Shown here: piece after piece, positions 30,224 through 38,783 of the stretch
Layout: each line of letters starts with the position of its first letter
Position numbering within the stretch: position 1 is the first letter of the stretch
Source of the DNA: Dakarella massiliensis
GTDB lineage: Bacteria; Pseudomonadota; Gammaproteobacteria; Burkholderiales; Burkholderiaceae_F
Reading direction: 5' to 3'
Length of the DNA: 64,000 nucleotides
NCBI RefSeq assembly: GCF_001182045.1
Contig: NZ_CVTY01000006.1
Location: 482,086-546,085 of the forward strand
The notes under the pieces: model-generated
What the model saw: only the letters and a program-made list of their open reading frames with translations
Database searches by the model: none
Told to the model about the DNA's origin: nothing
Position numbers and translations under genes: made by a program

Positions 30224-31831
30224 TTACCCCGCTTCCGTCTCCGTCACCTGTTTCCAGCTGAGTCCAAACCCTGCGAGGTATTTCCTCAGGCGGTCCGAGT
30301 CATTCGTGCTCTTTCGTTTCTTAAAGGATTCCGCGAAGAGCGTCCGGCCCGCTTCTGACATCGTTTTCGACCGCCGGCAGACCCGGATCACGAGAGCGAG
30401 CTGCGGGATATCGAAGAGATCAAGGCGCGAGACGGCTTCGTCCCCCAGCACTTCTTCCACGAGATCCCGGTCCGCGTTTCCGTCCCCCGCGTCCTCTTTC
30501 CAGGAGTCGCGGAGACGCCGGAATTCACTTTCCACGAGATCCGTCGTGATGCGGCCGCTATCCGACAGCACCGCCATCCGGGTTGCGACCCCCGAGAGAT
30601 CGCGGAAGTTGCTGGTCCAGGCGGATTCGGGTTCAACCGCGTACCGCAGGAACTCTTCCTTCGCCTCTTTATTCATGCGGACGAGTTTTCCGAGTTTCCG
30701 CGAGGCGTTCTCAAGCTCCACCATGAGGTTCGGCTCAATATCTTCCGGGCGGTCTTTGAGCCCCATGAGGCGGAAGGTCCAGAGGTTGATACGGGCGAGG
30801 AGATCCTGCCTGAACTTCCCCTCGCGGATCATTTTCTTCAGATCCCGGTTCGTGCCGCAGATCAATTGAAAGTCGCTCGTCGACTCCGTATCCGACCCCA
30901 TGGGGTAGAAGCGCTTTTCTTCAATGGCTCGCAGCAGCATCGCCTGCTCGTCCGCCCCAAGCTCTCCCACTTCATCGAGAAACAGCAGTCCTCCGTCAGC
31001 GGCCGCGAGAAGACCGGCCCGGTTTTCGGTCGCCCCGGTGTACGCGCCTTTCTTATGGCCAAAGAGCGCCGACATCGCGGCGTCGCCCCGGAGTGTCGCG
31101 CAGTTCAATTCGACAAACGCCCCCGACACCTGGGCGTTCTTCTTTTTCCACTCGTAAATCAGCCGCGCGAGCCGCGTTTTGCCGACACCAGAGGGCCCGG
31201 TCAAAAGGATCGGTTCCTTGGACCGTTCGCAGACCCGCGTGATCTCCTCGATCATCCGGTTATAGGCGGCGTTCCGGGTATCGATCCCGGCCTTCAGAAA
31301 GTGGTGCGCCTCCTGCCGCTCGGACGTAAAACGCTCGGCCAGCTGATCGTACTTCGAGAGATCAAGATCAATGATGTCGTATTTCCCCGCGATATCCCGT
31401 CGCTCGGGGCAGCCTGTCTGCAGGAGCCGCGCCGGGATGATCCGGGATTCCACAAGGAGAAAGAGGCAGATCTGGATCACGTGGGTGCCGGTCGTGATGT
31501 GGACGAGGTAATCCTCGTTCTCCGGATCAAAGGGGTAATGCTTCGCGAAGTCGAGGAGCTCCGCGTACACCGCGCCGAAGTCCCAGGGCTTCGGGAACTT
31601 CGCGAGGTGGATGTTCACTTCCGTGTCCGGTGACACCTGATGGAAGTCGGAAGCGAGCTGCTCCCCAAGCCACTGATACTTTTCCTGACAGAGGAGCTCA
31701 AAGCGGTCGACGAGCAGGTCATCATGCTGCCCGATCGACACCGTGGGGCGCCACCTCTGCCATCGGTCCTTCCCGCCCCGGGCGTCGAGCGTCGGCCCCG
31801 CGAGCCCAATCACAACCGTTTTCTTCGTCAT
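30224..31831 (-). CDS. rtcR: Sigma-54-dependent activator of the RNA-repair operon
   Basis: 535 residues. The N-terminal ~180 residues are the RtcR ligand domain (CARF-like; contains LVHITTGTHVIQICLFLLVE). The AAA+ domain has Walker A TGPSGVGKTR (211-220), the sigma-54-contact loop GAYTGA (262-267, a GAFTGA variant) and Walker B GGLLFLDEVGEL. A C-terminal DNA-binding region follows. It is divergently transcribed from rtcA, as in E. coli. Known biology: RtcR senses RNA with a damaged end and activates rtcBA from a -24/-12 promoter. A matching promoter is seen at 31950-31964. Confidence 0.95.
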   Translation of the reverse strand: MTKKTVVIGLAGPTLDARGGKDRWQRWRPTVSIGQHDDLLVDRFELLCQEKYQWLGEQLASDFHQVSPDTEVNIHLAKFPKPWDFGAVYAELLDFAKHYPFDPENEDYLVHITTGTHVIQICLFLLVESRIIPARLLQTGCPERRDIAGKYDIIDLDLSKYDQLAERFTSERQEAHHFLKAGIDTRNAAYNRMIEEITRVCERSKEPILLTGPSGVGKTRLARLIYEWKKKNAQVSGAFVELNCATLRGDAAMSALFGHKKGAYTGATENRAGLLAAADGGLLFLDEVGELGADEQAMLLRAIEEKRFYPMGSDTESTSDFQLICGTNRDLKKMIREGKFRQDLLARINLWTFRLMGLKDRPEDIEPNLMVELENASRKLGKLVRMNKEAKEEFLRYAVEPESAWTSNFRDLSGVATRMAVLSDSGRITTDLVESEFRRLRDSWKEDAGDGNADRDLVEEVLGDEAVSRLDLFDIPQLALVIRVCRRSKTMSEAGRTLFAESFKKRKSTNDSDRLRKYLAGFGLSWKQVTETEAG

Positions 31832-31949
31832 CTCCGCGATCCAATTTGATCAAATCTGATATTTAATGATCAAAAAATTCCTTATCGGAATTCTACTGAA
31901 AAAAGGGGTATCGACGCCAGAGTCTTGATTTCACAGGGTTCGTAAAAAC

Positions 31950-31964
31950 TGGCACGCTTTGTGC
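31950..31964 (+). promoter_or_regulatory. Sigma-54 (-24/-12) promoter of rtcA-rtcB
   Basis: TGGCACG, four bases, then GTGC: one mismatch from the consensus TGGCACG-N4-TTGC. It lies 52 bases upstream of the rtcA ATG (32017) and in the correct direction. With a sigma-54 activator gene divergent to it, this is a confident assignment. Confidence 0.85.
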
Positions 31965-32016
31965 GATAGAGAGGGCAGGAAAGATAAAAACAGCAAATCG
32001 AAAAGCGATAACCATC

Positions 32017-33066
32017 ATGACGACAGTGAAGACGATTGAGATCAACGGGGCGGAAGGCGGAGGTCAGATCCTCCGCGCGGCGCTCGCGATGTCCGCGGCC
32101 CTTGGGATCCCGTTCCACATCCGGAATATCCGGGGGAAGCGGGAGAAGGCGGGGCTCGGGCGTCAGCATCTTTCAGCGGTCCGCGCTGCCGCCGCGATCT
32201 GCGGAGCGGAGGTGACGGGGGCGGAAATGAATTCGACCGAACTCACCTTTGTCCCGCATGACGTGAAATCCGGGAGCTACCGCTTTGATATTGGGACCGG
32301 CGGCAGCACCGCGCTCGTCCTCCAGGCGATTGTGCCGGCGCTGGTCCGGAGTCTGAAGACAGGTGAAAAAGCCTCTGTCACGGTCACGGGCGGCACCTAT
32401 TGCCCGTTCGCCCCGACCTTTGAATTCCTGAAGGAGACGCTGGAGCCGTGCCTCAGACGGTTGGGGTACCCGGTGACGTTCTCGATGCCGCGCCCCGCGT
32501 TCTTTCAGGCGGCGGGCGGCATCGCCCGGATGGAAGCCGCGGGACCGTTCGAGCCCGCCCCCTTGGAATTCCGGGAGCGGGGGAGCGTGAAGCGCGTGAA
32601 TGCCGTGATCCTCAACTGCCACCTGCCGCCCGAAGTGGCCGAGCGGGAAAAGAAGGTGCTGCTGAACGACTTTGGCACCCGTCTGGGGCTCACGGAAGAC
32701 TCGGTCACGGTGGACTCGAACCACGCGATTCCGGAAGCGGGGAACGCGGTGCTGATCCGGACGGCCTTTGAATCGGGCACCTCGGTGTTTTCCGAGATCG
32801 GACGCCCGAGGCTCTCGGCGGAATCCGTCGCGAAAATCGCGGCGGACGAAGCAGCTGTGTTTCTCGAAGCCGATGTCCCCGTGTGCCGGCATCTGCAGGA
32901 TCAGCTGCTCGTCCCGATGGCGTTATCAGGCGGCGGTCACTTTGTGACGACAGCGCCGTCCTCCCACACGCGGACCTGCGCTCAGGTGATCCAGGCGTTC
33001 ACGGGGAAACCGGTGCACATGGATCAGCAGAAACACGGGTGGCTCATTACGGTGCCGGCGGTCTGA
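32017..33066 (+). CDS. rtcA: RNA 3'-terminal phosphate cyclase
   Basis: 349 residues, normal length. It converts an RNA 3'-phosphate to a 2',3'-cyclic phosphate through a covalent His-AMP. The N-terminal motif EINGAEGGGQILRAALAMSA, the segment RFDIGTGGSTALVLQAIVPA and the nucleophile region SSHTRTCAQVIQ (His317) are all present. First gene after the sigma-54 promoter, followed 31 bases later by rtcB. Together they repair or re-end RNAs cut by endonucleases. Confidence 0.95.
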   Translation: MTTVKTIEINGAEGGGQILRAALAMSAALGIPFHIRNIRGKREKAGLGRQHLSAVRAAAAICGAEVTGAEMNSTELTFVPHDVKSGSYRFDIGTGGSTALVLQAIVPALVRSLKTGEKASVTVTGGTYCPFAPTFEFLKETLEPCLRRLGYPVTFSMPRPAFFQAAGGIARMEAAGPFEPAPLEFRERGSVKRVNAVILNCHLPPEVAEREKKVLLNDFGTRLGLTEDSVTVDSNHAIPEAGNAVLIRTAFESGTSVFSEIGRPRLSAESVAKIAADEAAVFLEADVPVCRHLQDQLLVPMALSGGGHFVTTAPSSHTRTCAQVIQAFTGKPVHMDQQKHGWLITVPAV

Positions 33067-33097
33067 AAAAGAATTTTTTAGAAATTAGGAAGAAAAA

Positions 33098-34762
33098 ATG
33101 ATTGACCTTAAAACGCTCTACGAACTCGGGATCCCCCGTCTCCCAGAACTCACGGGACCCGCGATGAAGGCCGCGAATAAAGCGGTCTCAAACGGCGCGA
33201 AACCTGCCGCCGTGAAGGCGCTCGTTTCGACTCTCGCCCATTCCGAGTCCCCCACCGAGGAACCCATGGGGGAGTTGAAACAGCTCTTTATGCCCCTCGC
33301 GAAGCTGCTCGCCAAAGCCCGAGCCGGACGCACGTTTTATACGGAGCGTGAAACCCCCGCGCCCTGGAAATCCTGGGCGAAGGGGGATGTGGAGGATGCG
33401 GCTTTTCAGCAGATGGCAAACGCGTGCCGCCTCCCCATCGCGGTCGGGGGCGCTCTGATGCCTGACGCCCACACGGGGTACGGGCTTCCCATCGGGGGCG
33501 TCCTCGCCGTGCGTAACGCCGTGATTCCTTACGCCGTGGGGGTCGATATCGCGTGCCGCATGCGAATCACGATTCTCGATCTTCCTTACGAAAAGCTTGA
33601 GACCGAGTCCGACCGTTTCGCCGAGGCGCTCGAAGCCGAAACCCGTTTCGGGGTCGGGGCGGAGTTTTCGAAAGGCGAGCGCCGTGACCACCCCGTGATG
33701 CACCGCGACTGGTCGATCACGCCCCCCACGAAGCAGCAGTACGGGCGAGCAGCGGCGCAGCTCGGGACTTCAGGCGCCGGAAACCACTTTGTGGAATTCG
33801 GGAAGCTCTCCGTCGCGCAGGATATCGATGAACCCACGCTGAAGCTCAAAGCTGGCGTGTACATCGCTCTCCTCTCGCACTCGGGGTCCCGCGGCGCGGG
33901 AAGCGCGGTCGCGGATTACTACTCGGAGGTCGCCCGTTCCCTCCACCCTGAGCTCCCGGACGAGCTCCGCCACCTCGCGTGGCTCGATCTCGATACGAAG
34001 GAAGGGAAGGAATACTGGAACGCGATGCAGCTGATGGGGGACTACGCGTCCGCGAACCACGAGCTGATCCATGAGCATGTGCTGAAGCATCTCGGGGTTG
34101 GGTCGCTCGGCTTTGTCGAGAACCATCACAACTTCGCCTGGAAAGAAACCTATAACGGGGAAGAGCTGATTGTTCACCGCAAGGGGGCGACGCCAGCGGG
34201 TGAGGGCGTCCTCGGGATCATCCCGGGCTCCATGGGGACCCCAGGCTACATCGTCCGAGGGAAGGGGAATGAGGCGTCGTTCCGCTCCTGCTCTCACGGC
34301 GCGGGGCGAGCGATGTCACGCAAAGCGGCTTTCAAAACGCTGAAGCACGAGGACATGGAAGCGATCCTTAAGTCCCGCGGGATCCGCCTTCTCTCCGGGT
34401 CGATTGACGAGTCTCCCGAAGTCTATAAGGATATCGGAAACGTCATCGCCTCTCAGGGCGATCTGATCGACACGCTCGCGGAGTTTGCCCCCAAGATCGT
34501 GAAGATGGCGCCTGAAGAAGGCTCCCGCCCCCGCTGGGTGAAGAAGAAGGAAGCGAAGGCTGCGGAGAAAGCAGCGAAAGCCGCTTTGGAAGCCGGAAAG
34601 GCGGATAAGAAAACTGCGGACGTCACGGCAGAAAAGGTGGCTGAGAAAGCCCCTGACCCCGCGGCTGAGACGGCGTCTGACACTGAGCCCGAGGTCGTGT
34701 ACGAAGTGGTTGGCATCCACTTTCATGTTGTGAACGATTGCAATGATGAATGCAAAGGATAA
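33098..34762 (+). CDS. rtcB: RNA ligase RtcB with unusual C-terminal extension
   Basis: 554 residues; E. coli RtcB is about 408. The active-site elements are present: metal-binding PYAVGVDIACRMR (Asp150, Cys153), GTSGAGNHFVEFG (His230), LLSHSGSRG (His261), ENHHNFAW (His343) and the guanylylated histidine in SCSHGAGRAMSR (His400). Extra length comes from an N-terminal ~75-residue lead and a tail: residues ~481-530 are Lys/Ala/Glu-rich and the last 20 are GIHFHVVNDCNDECKG-like with two Cys and two His, a possible metal site. The tail is a visible oddity, not seen in the short E. coli enzyme. Shine-Dalgarno AGGAAG precedes ATG 33098. Confidence 0.94.
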   Translation: MIDLKTLYELGIPRLPELTGPAMKAANKAVSNGAKPAAVKALVSTLAHSESPTEEPMGELKQLFMPLAKLLAKARAGRTFYTERETPAPWKSWAKGDVEDAAFQQMANACRLPIAVGGALMPDAHTGYGLPIGGVLAVRNAVIPYAVGVDIACRMRITILDLPYEKLETESDRFAEALEAETRFGVGAEFSKGERRDHPVMHRDWSITPPTKQQYGRAAAQLGTSGAGNHFVEFGKLSVAQDIDEPTLKLKAGVYIALLSHSGSRGAGSAVADYYSEVARSLHPELPDELRHLAWLDLDTKEGKEYWNAMQLMGDYASANHELIHEHVLKHLGVGSLGFVENHHNFAWKETYNGEELIVHRKGATPAGEGVLGIIPGSMGTPGYIVRGKGNEASFRSCSHGAGRAMSRKAAFKTLKHEDMEAILKSRGIRLLSGSIDESPEVYKDIGNVIASQGDLIDTLAEFAPKIVKMAPEEGSRPRWVKKKEAKAAEKAAKAALEAGKADKKTADVTAEKVAEKAPDPAAETASDTEPEVVYEVVGIHFHVVNDCNDECKG

Positions 34763-34768
34763 GAAAAA

Positions 34769-35764
34769 ATGACTGAAGAATTTAAAAAGCATGACCAGTT
34801 TTTTGTGAACCCTGAGAGACCGGAACCTGGTCTCACGGCGACGAGCGCCTCGTTCCTCGCGGCGCTCGCGTCCCAGGAAGTGAACCGGCTCGAAGAGATC
34901 GTGAAGAGCAGCACCTTTTACGATGTCTATATGGAGCTCCTCTCGGGTGTGGCGGAACCCTGTCTAGTCCAGAAGGGGAAGGACCAGGCGTTTCTCGAGT
35001 CGCTCCTCCCCACCGCGGCCCGGATCGGGGAACTGCGGGGCTTTATTGCCTACGTGCATGAAGCCGTAAATGAGCGGGACAAGAGGACGGAGTATCTCGA
35101 ACACTTGTCGTTTGAAGACTGGCTGAAGCTCCCGGAGAATAAGCCCCGGAAGGACGAGATCGACGCGAAGCCGAAGGTGGAGCGGCCGTCCGCGCCTGAA
35201 AAGCCGGACCCCGTGGATACGGAGTGGGCGAAGACGCGGCTCTCGATCCGGGACCTCGCGCATTACCTGCTCCTCGAAGCGAAGGCGAGCACGCTCGGGA
35301 TCTATATCCACCCGGATGGCGTTCTCGCGAACGCTAAGGATGACCTCGCGAAGAAATCCGTGAGGCCCGTGGGGACGGAGGGGCGCGGCCAGGACACCGC
35401 GATCCGGACCTATAGCCCGAGTGTCGAGCCTGACGCGGTGTACGACTCGTATAACCGCTGGCAGCAGAGCCACCGGACGTGGGAAGCGGAATTGAACCAA
35501 CTGAAGGCGAAGATCGAGATCATGGCGAAGAACGAGAATCTCGACCGGAACCGGAAGTATCGGGAGGAGCAGCTTGAGTACCAGAAGCAGCTTTCCGCGT
35601 ACCAGGTGGAGTGGGATCGGAAAAACAGCCGCACGAAGGAGATCGAGACCGAGTATTCCGACTGGATTCTGAATCAGACAGAAGCCGTGCGGAATCTCAA
35701 GATCGTGATCCCGCACGAGCTCCAGCCGACCTACGATTACCTCGCTTCTCTCGGTAAGGCGTAA
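34769..35764 (+). CDS. Unknown third gene of the rtc RNA-repair operon
   Basis: 331 residues, not recognised. It starts 6 bases after the rtcB stop with its own AAGGATAAG ribosome site, so it is co-transcribed with rtcA-rtcB and under RtcR/sigma-54 control. No signal peptide or membrane segment. The middle (about 125-165) is Pro/Lys/Glu-rich and probably disordered; residues ~215-295 are strongly charged with heptad-like spacing (WEAELNQLKAKIEIMAK, EEQLEYQKQLSAYQVEWDRK), suggesting a coiled coil. Tryptophan and tyrosine are frequent. There are no obvious catalytic motifs. A cytoplasmic RNA-binding or adaptor role beside RtcB is a guess from context only. Confidence 0.85.
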   Translation: MTEEFKKHDQFFVNPERPEPGLTATSASFLAALASQEVNRLEEIVKSSTFYDVYMELLSGVAEPCLVQKGKDQAFLESLLPTAARIGELRGFIAYVHEAVNERDKRTEYLEHLSFEDWLKLPENKPRKDEIDAKPKVERPSAPEKPDPVDTEWAKTRLSIRDLAHYLLLEAKASTLGIYIHPDGVLANAKDDLAKKSVRPVGTEGRGQDTAIRTYSPSVEPDAVYDSYNRWQQSHRTWEAELNQLKAKIEIMAKNENLDRNRKYREEQLEYQKQLSAYQVEWDRKNSRTKEIETEYSDWILNQTEAVRNLKIVIPHELQPTYDYLASLGKA

Positions 35765-35776
35765 AGGTTTTCAGTG

Positions 35777-36157
35777 TTTGGAGGCGCGCCTGCGGTTTTC
35801 CGCATTGAGAAAACCCCCGCGCCTTATACGGCAGGTACAGGACTCACTCTTGATGGCTGCGCACCAGCCAGGACGGAACGCAGAGGGCCTACACGTGTAG
35901 GATCGTCCCCTATTCCGGGGAGCGCTAAGTGAACACAGTCTCAGTATTCACGGTAAGGCGCTCATTCCTAAGGCTCCGCCACAGCACAAGTCTCAGGCTT
36001 CATCCCGAGGCCTGTCGTGACTCCATCTTTTTTTGTTGGAAGGGTCTGGCTCCCGATTTGAATGGGGGGCAGATACCTGATTCCCCATCGGGGAGGAAAA
36101 TATTGAAACGGGACCGGACGTAGTCCGGCTTCCGGTACAGCATCACCGTTTTTGCAG
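35777..36157 (+). repeat. ~380-bp structured tandem repeat, copy A
   Basis: First of three tandem copies directly after the rtc operon. Predicted hairpins include: GTTTTC (35795) with GAAAAC (35809); GGCTG/CAGCC near 35865; CCTACA (35890) with TGTAGG (35898); CCCC/GGGG near 35911; GTGAA/TTCAC near 35927; a stem ending in GACTCC followed by seven T near 36030; and CCCC-ATC-GGGG at 36083-36093. No supported protein is encoded. The T-run suggests each copy could be a transcript with its own terminator. Confidence 0.75.
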
Positions 36158-36535
36158 TTTGGAGGCGCGTCTGCGGTTTCCCATATTAAGGACACTCCCG
36201 CGCCTTACGCGGCAGGTACAGGACTTATTCTTGATGGCTGCGCACCAGCCGAATCGGAAAGCAGTGGGCCAACACCCGTTGGATCGCCCCGCGTTCCGGA
36301 CGGGCGCCAAGTGAACCACAGTCTCAGTATTCACTAACGCGCTCATTCCTAAGGCTCCGTCACAGCTTAAGTCTCAGGCTTCATCCCAAGGCCGGTCGTG
36401 ACTCCATCTTTTTTTGTTGGATGGGTAAGGCTCCTGATTTGAGGGGGCTCGAACCGAATTCCCCTTTGGGGAGAAACTATCGGAATGGAACCGGACGTGT
36501 TCCGGCTTCCGGTACAGCATCACCGTTTTTTGCAG
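36158..36535 (+). repeat. ~380-bp structured tandem repeat, copy B
   Basis: Starts 381 bases after copy A. Paired positions change together relative to A: CCAAC (36269) with GTTGG (36278) replaces CCTAC/GTAGG, and CCCC-TTT-GGGG (36461-36471) keeps its stem while the loop differs. The stem-plus-T-run (GACTCCATCTTTTTTT) is kept. Confidence 0.75.
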
Positions 36536-36790
36536 TTTAGAGGCGCGCCTGCGGTTTCCCATATTGAGGAAACTCCCGCGCCTTACGCGGCAGGTACAGG
36601 ACTTACTCGTGTACTGGCTGCTCGCCAGTGCTCCAAGAATCCTGGGAGCTCCCCGCCTGGGGGTTCCCGGATTCTCTTAGGCGCTCCATAGACTCACAGC
36701 CTCAGTCTTCAGGTGCGCTTCTGCACAGGCTCAGCTCCAGTTTCAGTCGCAGTCTTCATCCCAAGGCCTGCCGCGACTCCTCTTTGTTTT
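36536..36790 (+). repeat. ~380-bp structured tandem repeat, copy C (3'-truncated)
   Basis: Starts 378 bases after copy B. The head hairpin keeps pairing with GTTTCC (36554) and GGAAAC (36568), where copy A has GTTTTC and GAAAAC. The middle is replaced by a different hairpin (AGAATCC near 36628 with GGATTCT near 36669). The end AGTCGC/GCGACT stem and its T-rich tail overlap the last codons of the minus-strand gene at 36756-37202. Confidence 0.7.
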
Positions 36791-37202
36791 CAGGCGCGAG
36801 GTGAACGCCTGACTCCTCAAGAATCGCTTCCGCGACCGCGTCAGGGGTTCCGCCCTGTTTCTTCCATTCCGCGTACAGGCTGAAGACGATATCCGCGAGA
36901 TCCTCCTCCGAACTGAGGTCGTAATAGTGAGGCGGGATTTTGGCGAGCCGGCAGAGTTCATGCATCGTATCCGGGTTCACGTCCACCCAGCCGTCCTCTC
37001 GATGCTTTAATTCCAGCGCGCTGAAGCTGATGCCGGATTTCATAGCAGCATCGATAAACTGTGCTTTAAGGTGTTCATTGAGGACATCCATCATCCAGGT
37101 TGCCAATTTCTTCCCATGTTGCTCTGCCACCTTGATAAAGATGGTCTTCTTTCTCTTCGTCGTGTTGATGAAGATTTTTGTCATGTATTGTGGGTCTGTC
37201 AT
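36756..37202 (-). CDS. Unknown 148-residue protein
   Basis: Not recognised. It begins MTDPQYMTKIFINTTKRKK; Met7 is an alternative start, and the Shine-Dalgarno before Met1 is weak (GGATGAG). The acidic C-terminal half contains DLSSEEDLADIVFSLYAEWKKQGGTPDAVAEAI, alpha-helical by composition, with no signal peptide. Its 3' end overlaps copy C of the tandem repeat. A decayed relative of the last ~35 codons survives at 39072-39175, so this is a small local gene family rather than chance open frame. Function unknown. Confidence 0.6.
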   Translation of the reverse strand: MTDPQYMTKIFINTTKRKKTIFIKVAEQHGKKLATWMMDVLNEHLKAQFIDAAMKSGISFSALELKHREDGWVDVNPDTMHELCRLAKIPPHYYDLSSEEDLADIVFSLYAEWKKQGGTPDAVAEAILEESGVHLAPENKEESRQALG

Positions 37203-37675
37203 AGCTCATCCATAAGAAGAGGCGGGAAGGGCGGGGCTCACAATTCCCCCTGTGTGCTGTAAAAGAAGATAGAACGGCTATCCCTGATGTCGAAGTAACA
37301 TCATACATATCTATCGGAACAAATCAAAACCTGCATATTAGAAGGGAGTTAGGCGGTTTTCAGATCTCTGATAGCGCTTATTGCCCCGGGGGACATCTTC
37401 TGTCTGCGGCACCATGGAGTGGAAGACAGCTGACGGCAGTACGTTTGTCGAGGTGAGCGGAGAAGTCTAAGCAATTGCGATTCGGAATCGATTCACGCCG
37501 GAATCGGAAGTGCTAGCCTCAACAAATAACCCATTGAAATCGGATCCGACAAGCCGAGTTGAAAAGAGGATTTCTGCTTTCGGATCCTTTCCTCACTGGT
37601 TAAATGCCGGATCCACTCCGCGGATCAACGCCTCCGCATCGCTTCCCTTGTTGTAAGGTTCAGGCCCCGAACAAA
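37203..37675. other. Stretch with no supported gene
   Basis: About 470 bases between the 148-residue gene and repeat part-copy D. A short open end at about 37404-37470 (MEWKTADGSTFVEVSGEV, TAA) has coding flavour but no upstream body or ribosome site, and may be a gene remnant. Nothing else recognised. Confidence 0.35.
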
Positions 37676-37820
37676 GAGGGCTGGAGCTGATTTCTCCATT
37701 GGAGAAGTAACTATCGGAATTGAACCGGACATGTTCCGGTTTCTGGTAAAGCATCACCGTTTATTGTGGTTTGGAGGCGCTCCCGCGGTTTCTCGCATTG
37801 AGGAGACTCCCGCGCCTCCA
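37676..37820 (+). repeat. Detached part-copy D of the ~380-bp repeat
   Basis: Carries the tail-then-head junction of the repeat: CTCC-ATT-GGAG (37694-37704, replacing CCCC/GGGG of A and B), a stem ACCGGA/TCCGGT near 37724, GCATCACCG, then the head hairpin GGAGGCGC ... GCGCCTCC (37772-37818). It lies immediately downstream of the lipoprotein gene, whose stop is at 37824, about 1 kb from the tandem copies. Confidence 0.65.
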
Positions 37821-37823
37821 TCT

Positions 37824-38732
37824 TTACTGCCTTTCCGGGTAATAGTTGATGCTTTCAAAGCAGCTACGCATATTGAGCATTTGATTCTCAATACTTGCCG
37901 GCACCTCTTCAAACATCATGACCGTTTTTGTGTATCCGGTGACAGTCTGATATTTATGTAGACCAATGTATTTCCACCAGCTCTTAGGGATGTACTGCCC
38001 ATCAGCGTATTCTTTTTTCGTCAGGAAATAACCGATATTCCCGCCCGAAGGACCGTTAGCGAGGACGCCGTTCCGCACGCTCTGGATAACTGTGAAGGGA
38101 GCCTGCGTGTTGTATACAAAGTCCTTCTTTGGAGTGTCCCTGGGAGAATTCATCACCCAGTAAACGCCTTTGTAGGAAACGCCCCGGATGGTCTGCAGGT
38201 AGGGGGAGCCTCTTCTGCAGGATTCAATCTCAGCTTGTGTCGGAACGTGTGATTCACGCCGCTGAATCTCAGCAGCTTCCTTTTTCTCATGCGCAATCCG
38301 TTTTGCTTCTTCCGCTTTTTTCTTCCTCTCCTCCTCCTGAATCTGCTTCAGCTTTGCCTGGCGTTCCGCTTCAGCTTTAGCGGCCTGAGCGCGTCTTTCA
38401 GCCTCAATCTTTTCCTGTCTCAGTTTCTCCTGACGGAGTTTTTCGGCTTTTTCAGCCGCGAGTTCATCCTGAATCTTCTGATAATTCAGCGCGATCAGCT
38501 TCTGCTGTCTCACCTGCTCCGCTGCCTGTTGCTTCTGATACTCAGCATATTCCGCCTTCGTGAGGTATTTCGTCTGACCATTGATAACCGCGGGCGTTAA
38601 ACCCACATAAGAGGAAAGGGGGTTGGCAGAGCCAAACGACCCATTTGAGGCACAGCCGGTAAGTAATGCTATAGATACCGATCCAGATAAGATTAAGACT
38701 TTTTTGTTCACGTGTACCCTCTGACATTTCAT
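37824..38732 (-). CDS. Coiled-coil lipoprotein, unknown function
   Basis: 302 residues from ATG 38732, chosen because it puts a lipoprotein signal (NKKVLILSGSVSIALLTGC) near the N-terminus; an upstream in-frame ATG at 38783 adds 17 residues and lies poorly. Lipobox LLTGC predicts lipidation at Cys. Residues ~75-165 are a continuous Lys/Glu/Gln/Ala coiled coil (EKLRQEKLRQEKIEAERRAQ). The C-terminal domain (~170-302) has SCRRGSPYLQTIRGVSYKGVYW and three Tyr/Trp-rich blocks. Probably inner-leaflet outer-membrane anchored; function not recognised. Ends next to repeat part-copy D. Confidence 0.75.
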   Translation of the reverse strand: MKCQRVHVNKKVLILSGSVSIALLTGCASNGSFGSANPLSSYVGLTPAVINGQTKYLTKAEYAEYQKQQAAEQVRQQKLIALNYQKIQDELAAEKAEKLRQEKLRQEKIEAERRAQAAKAEAERQAKLKQIQEEERKKKAEEAKRIAHEKKEAAEIQRRESHVPTQAEIESCRRGSPYLQTIRGVSYKGVYWVMNSPRDTPKKDFVYNTQAPFTVIQSVRNGVLANGPSGGNIGYFLTKKEYADGQYIPKSWWKYIGLHKYQTVTGYTKTVMMFEEVPASIENQMLNMRSCFESINYYPERQ

Positions 38733-38783
38733 GGCCTGTAGATCCCGGCGCTGTGGGGAATAAGTCATTCCCCGATATCTCAT

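Noticed and set aside
36440..36475. tRNA-like T-arm in repeat copy B (CTCGAACC)
   Set aside because: The motif is not kept in copies A or D, and no acceptor or anticodon stems can be built around it.
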